This document shows, piece after piece, positions 62,446 to 64,000 of a stretch of DNA of 64,000 nt. Every line of letters begins with the position of its first letter. The stretch's first letter is position 1. The stretch comes from Brachyspira intermedia PWS/A. GTDB lineage: Bacteria; Spirochaetota; Brachyspiria; Brachyspirales; Brachyspiraceae. The position numbers were made by a program, and so were the translations under genes. The notes under the pieces were generated by a model that was not told the origin of the DNA, searched no databases, and was given only the letters and a program-made list of their open reading frames with translations. Location: the NCBI RefSeq assembly GCF_000223215.1, contig NC_017243.1, forward strand, positions 992,001 to 1,056,000, written 5' to 3'.

Positions 62446-64000
62446 ATGAAATATAAACCTCAAACTAAAGAAGAATTAAAAAAATTGGTAGAAGATGAAA
62501 GTATTTATTTGGGCGATATTGATACAAGTTTAATTACTGATATGAGCAATCTTTTTCATGAAAGTTTGAGGAAAGATTTTAAAGGTATTGAGAAATGGGA
62601 TACTTCAAATGTTAAAGATATGCATAATATGTTTACTGATGCTGTATATTTTAATCATAATATAGAAAAGTGGAATGTTTCTAAAGTTGAAAATATGGGA
62701 GCTATGTTTTTAAGATGCCTTTATTTTAATCAGCCTCTTAATGATTGGAATGTTTCCAATGTAAAGGATATGGGTGCTATGTTTGCTGGAGCTGAAAGTT
62801 TTAATATGCCTCTTAATAAATGGAATACTTGTAATGTTTTTGATATGAGAGCAATGTTTAATATGGCTTTAAATTTCAATCAGGATTTAAATAATTGGGA
62901 TACTTCTAATGTTGAAAATATGAATGGTATGTTTTCGCAAGCAAAGAATTTTAATCAGCCTCTTGATAAATGGGATACTTCAAATGTAAAAACTATGCAG
63001 TTAATGTTTAATGGATGCATAAATTTTAATCAAGATTTAAATAGTTGGAACACTTCTAATGTTGAGAATATGCATGGTATGTTTTATGATGCCAAAAATT
63101 TTAATCAGACTTTGAATAATTGGAAAGTTAATAAAGTTGTAGATATGAGTGAAATGTTTTCAAAAAGCGGTTTTCAGTATTATGATTCTTTAGATGATTG
63201 GAATATTGAATCTCTTGAGTATTTATATGATTGGGCTGATATCATTTATAAGAATATAGATAAATTAACTCTGAAATGGATTTTATATTTATATGTTTTT
63301 GATAATGAGAATAAAATTATAATTAATAAAATAGAGGAGAATATAAAAGAGATTCATAAAATAGCTTCAGAAATAAAAAATAAAAAAGTTCAATTCGCTA
63401 AAAGAAAATTAGAAAATATTTATTATGATGATTTGAAAGAAGTTGTTGATTATGAAATATTTGACAGTATTGAAAAATATGAAGAAACTATTAAATTAAA
63501 TAAAAAAGATGAGAAGAAAGTTTCTTATATAGAAAATTGTAATGTGTTAATAAAAGATAAATCAAGAATAGTTGATATAAAAGTGATGAAATATATATAC
63601 TTAAAATATTTAGAGTTAAAAAGAGATATTTATTATTTGCTTGAAATTAATTCTATAATTGGTTTACTTGACAGAGAAAGTTTTTTGACTTTTGCTAAAA
63701 ATATTTATATAGAAAAACATAAAGAAGCTTCTGCTGTTGTTTATAGTTTGTATGGCGGAGATGAAGCTTTAAAAGAAATATACAAAAAAGAAAAAGACTC
63801 TAACTTATTTTTAATAATTTTATCATCAGTAAAAACAACTGAATACAGTATTAAATTATTATATGATATCTATTCAAAAACTAAAAAATCAGAATTGAGA
63901 GAAAATGCTTTTAATTTAATAAATAAGATCTCAAAAGAAATAGGACTTGATATTGATGATTTAGAATTGAAGTTTAGTTCAAATTTTGGGTTCGATTCAA
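62446..64000 (+). CDS. BspA-like DUF285 / DUF4132-like fusion (3' end outside window)
   Basis: 518 codons are visible, open at the window edge. ATG 62446 has AAGGA eight bases upstream. Its N-terminus (LVEDESIYLGDIDTSLITDMS) and about nine DUF285 units match the 57195 gene. From about residue 285 it follows the DUF4132-like gene through VLIKDKSRIVDIKVMKYIYL and the start of the 'LDIDDLELKFSSNFGFD' segment that matches LELYELGFKVVYDFGLD. So it is a paralogue of the 57195 gene with the same fusion. No signal peptide. Confidence 0.8.
   Translation, partial: MKYKPQTKEELKKLVEDESIYLGDIDTSLITDMSNLFHESLRKDFKGIEKWDTSNVKDMHNMFTDAVYFNHNIEKWNVSKVENMGAMFLRCLYFNQPLNDWNVSNVKDMGAMFAGAESFNMPLNKWNTCNVFDMRAMFNMALNFNQDLNNWDTSNVENMNGMFSQAKNFNQPLDKWDTSNVKTMQLMFNGCINFNQDLNSWNTSNVENMHGMFYDAKNFNQTLNNWKVNKVVDMSEMFSKSGFQYYDSLDDWNIESLEYLYDWADIIYKNIDKLTLKWILYLYVFDNENKIIINKIEENIKEIHKIASEIKNKKVQFAKRKLENIYYDDLKEVVDYEIFDSIEKYEETIKLNKKDEKKVSYIENCNVLIKDKSRIVDIKVMKYIYLKYLELKRDIYYLLEINSIIGLLDRESFLTFAKNIYIEKHKEASAVVYSLYGGDEALKEIYKKEKDSNLFLIILSSVKTTEYSIKLLYDIYSKTKKSELRENAFNLINKISKEIGLDIDDLELKFSSNFGFDS

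Overview
The window looks like chromosomal DNA of a Brachyspira-type spirochaete. It is strongly AT-rich, with codons ending mostly in A/T. It has many signal-peptide lipoproteins and TPR proteins, BspA-like (DUF285) repeat proteins, and sigma70-type promoters of the TTGACA / TATAAT kind. The genus is inferred from gene content and style; no search was run.

Layout. 0-0.8 kb: two related small beta-barrel-like envelope proteins, the second with a broken signal peptide. 0.8-4.2 kb (minus): an ABC-2/Gld-like exporter (ATPase, permease, DUF4340 protein) followed by pgsA. 4.4-7.6 kb: a RavA/ViaA-like MoxR ATPase + VWA pair. 7.6-12.6 kb: rnc, rpe and a TPR protein, interleaved with a dispersed repeat whose ends look like outward-facing promoters. 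12.7-19.2 kb: RarD-like transporter, secreted proteins, a small Cys-rich protein, TPR proteins, rsmA. 19.3-24.8 kb: pyk, a large palindromic repeat, radA and a GldG-like auxiliary protein separated from its presumed partners. 24.9-26.2 kb: tRNA-Phe, an RluA-type pseudouridine synthase, tRNA-Lys, tRNA-Glu. 26.6-31.4 kb (minus): TPR protein, nusB, adk, a PEGA-domain protein. 31.7-34.3 kb: a tandem pair of class I aminotransferases. 34.6-37.5 kb (minus): methionine-salvage genes mtnA-mtnK, a STAS protein and tRNA-Tyr. 37.6-43.3 kb: a PPC-like lipoprotein, a giant AsmA-like protein and a DUF1318-type lipoprotein. 43.4-47.5 kb: an XRE-dynamin-like GTPase divergent from an HPr/Crh-like fusion protein, a metallophosphoesterase and a zinc-ribbon protein. 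47.6-54.5 kb: YibQ-like deacetylase, lysA, a DtxR-family repressor, a PhoB/PhoR-type two-component pair, a CopZ-like protein, ruvA, a GNAT enzyme. 55-64 kb: an oxidoreductase, scpA, and three related BspA-like repeat genes around murB and a YczE/YitT-like membrane protein; two of the three carry a DUF4132-like C-terminus and the last runs off the window.

Most genes are ordinary housekeeping genes. The parts most worth a second look are: (i) the 43.4-47.5 kb locus, where an HPr-like domain without its catalytic histidine but with the regulatory serine is fused to a long unknown region and faces an HTH-dynamin GTPase; (ii) DUF285 repeats joined to DUF4132 with no signal peptide, in repeated copies; (iii) a dispersed intergenic element whose termini all read as TTGACA-16/17-TATA promoters facing outward; (iv) a second, about 315-bp nested palindromic element found at two sites plus a half copy; (v) two exported-protein genes in which the signal peptide is separated from the mature protein by what looks like one missing T.
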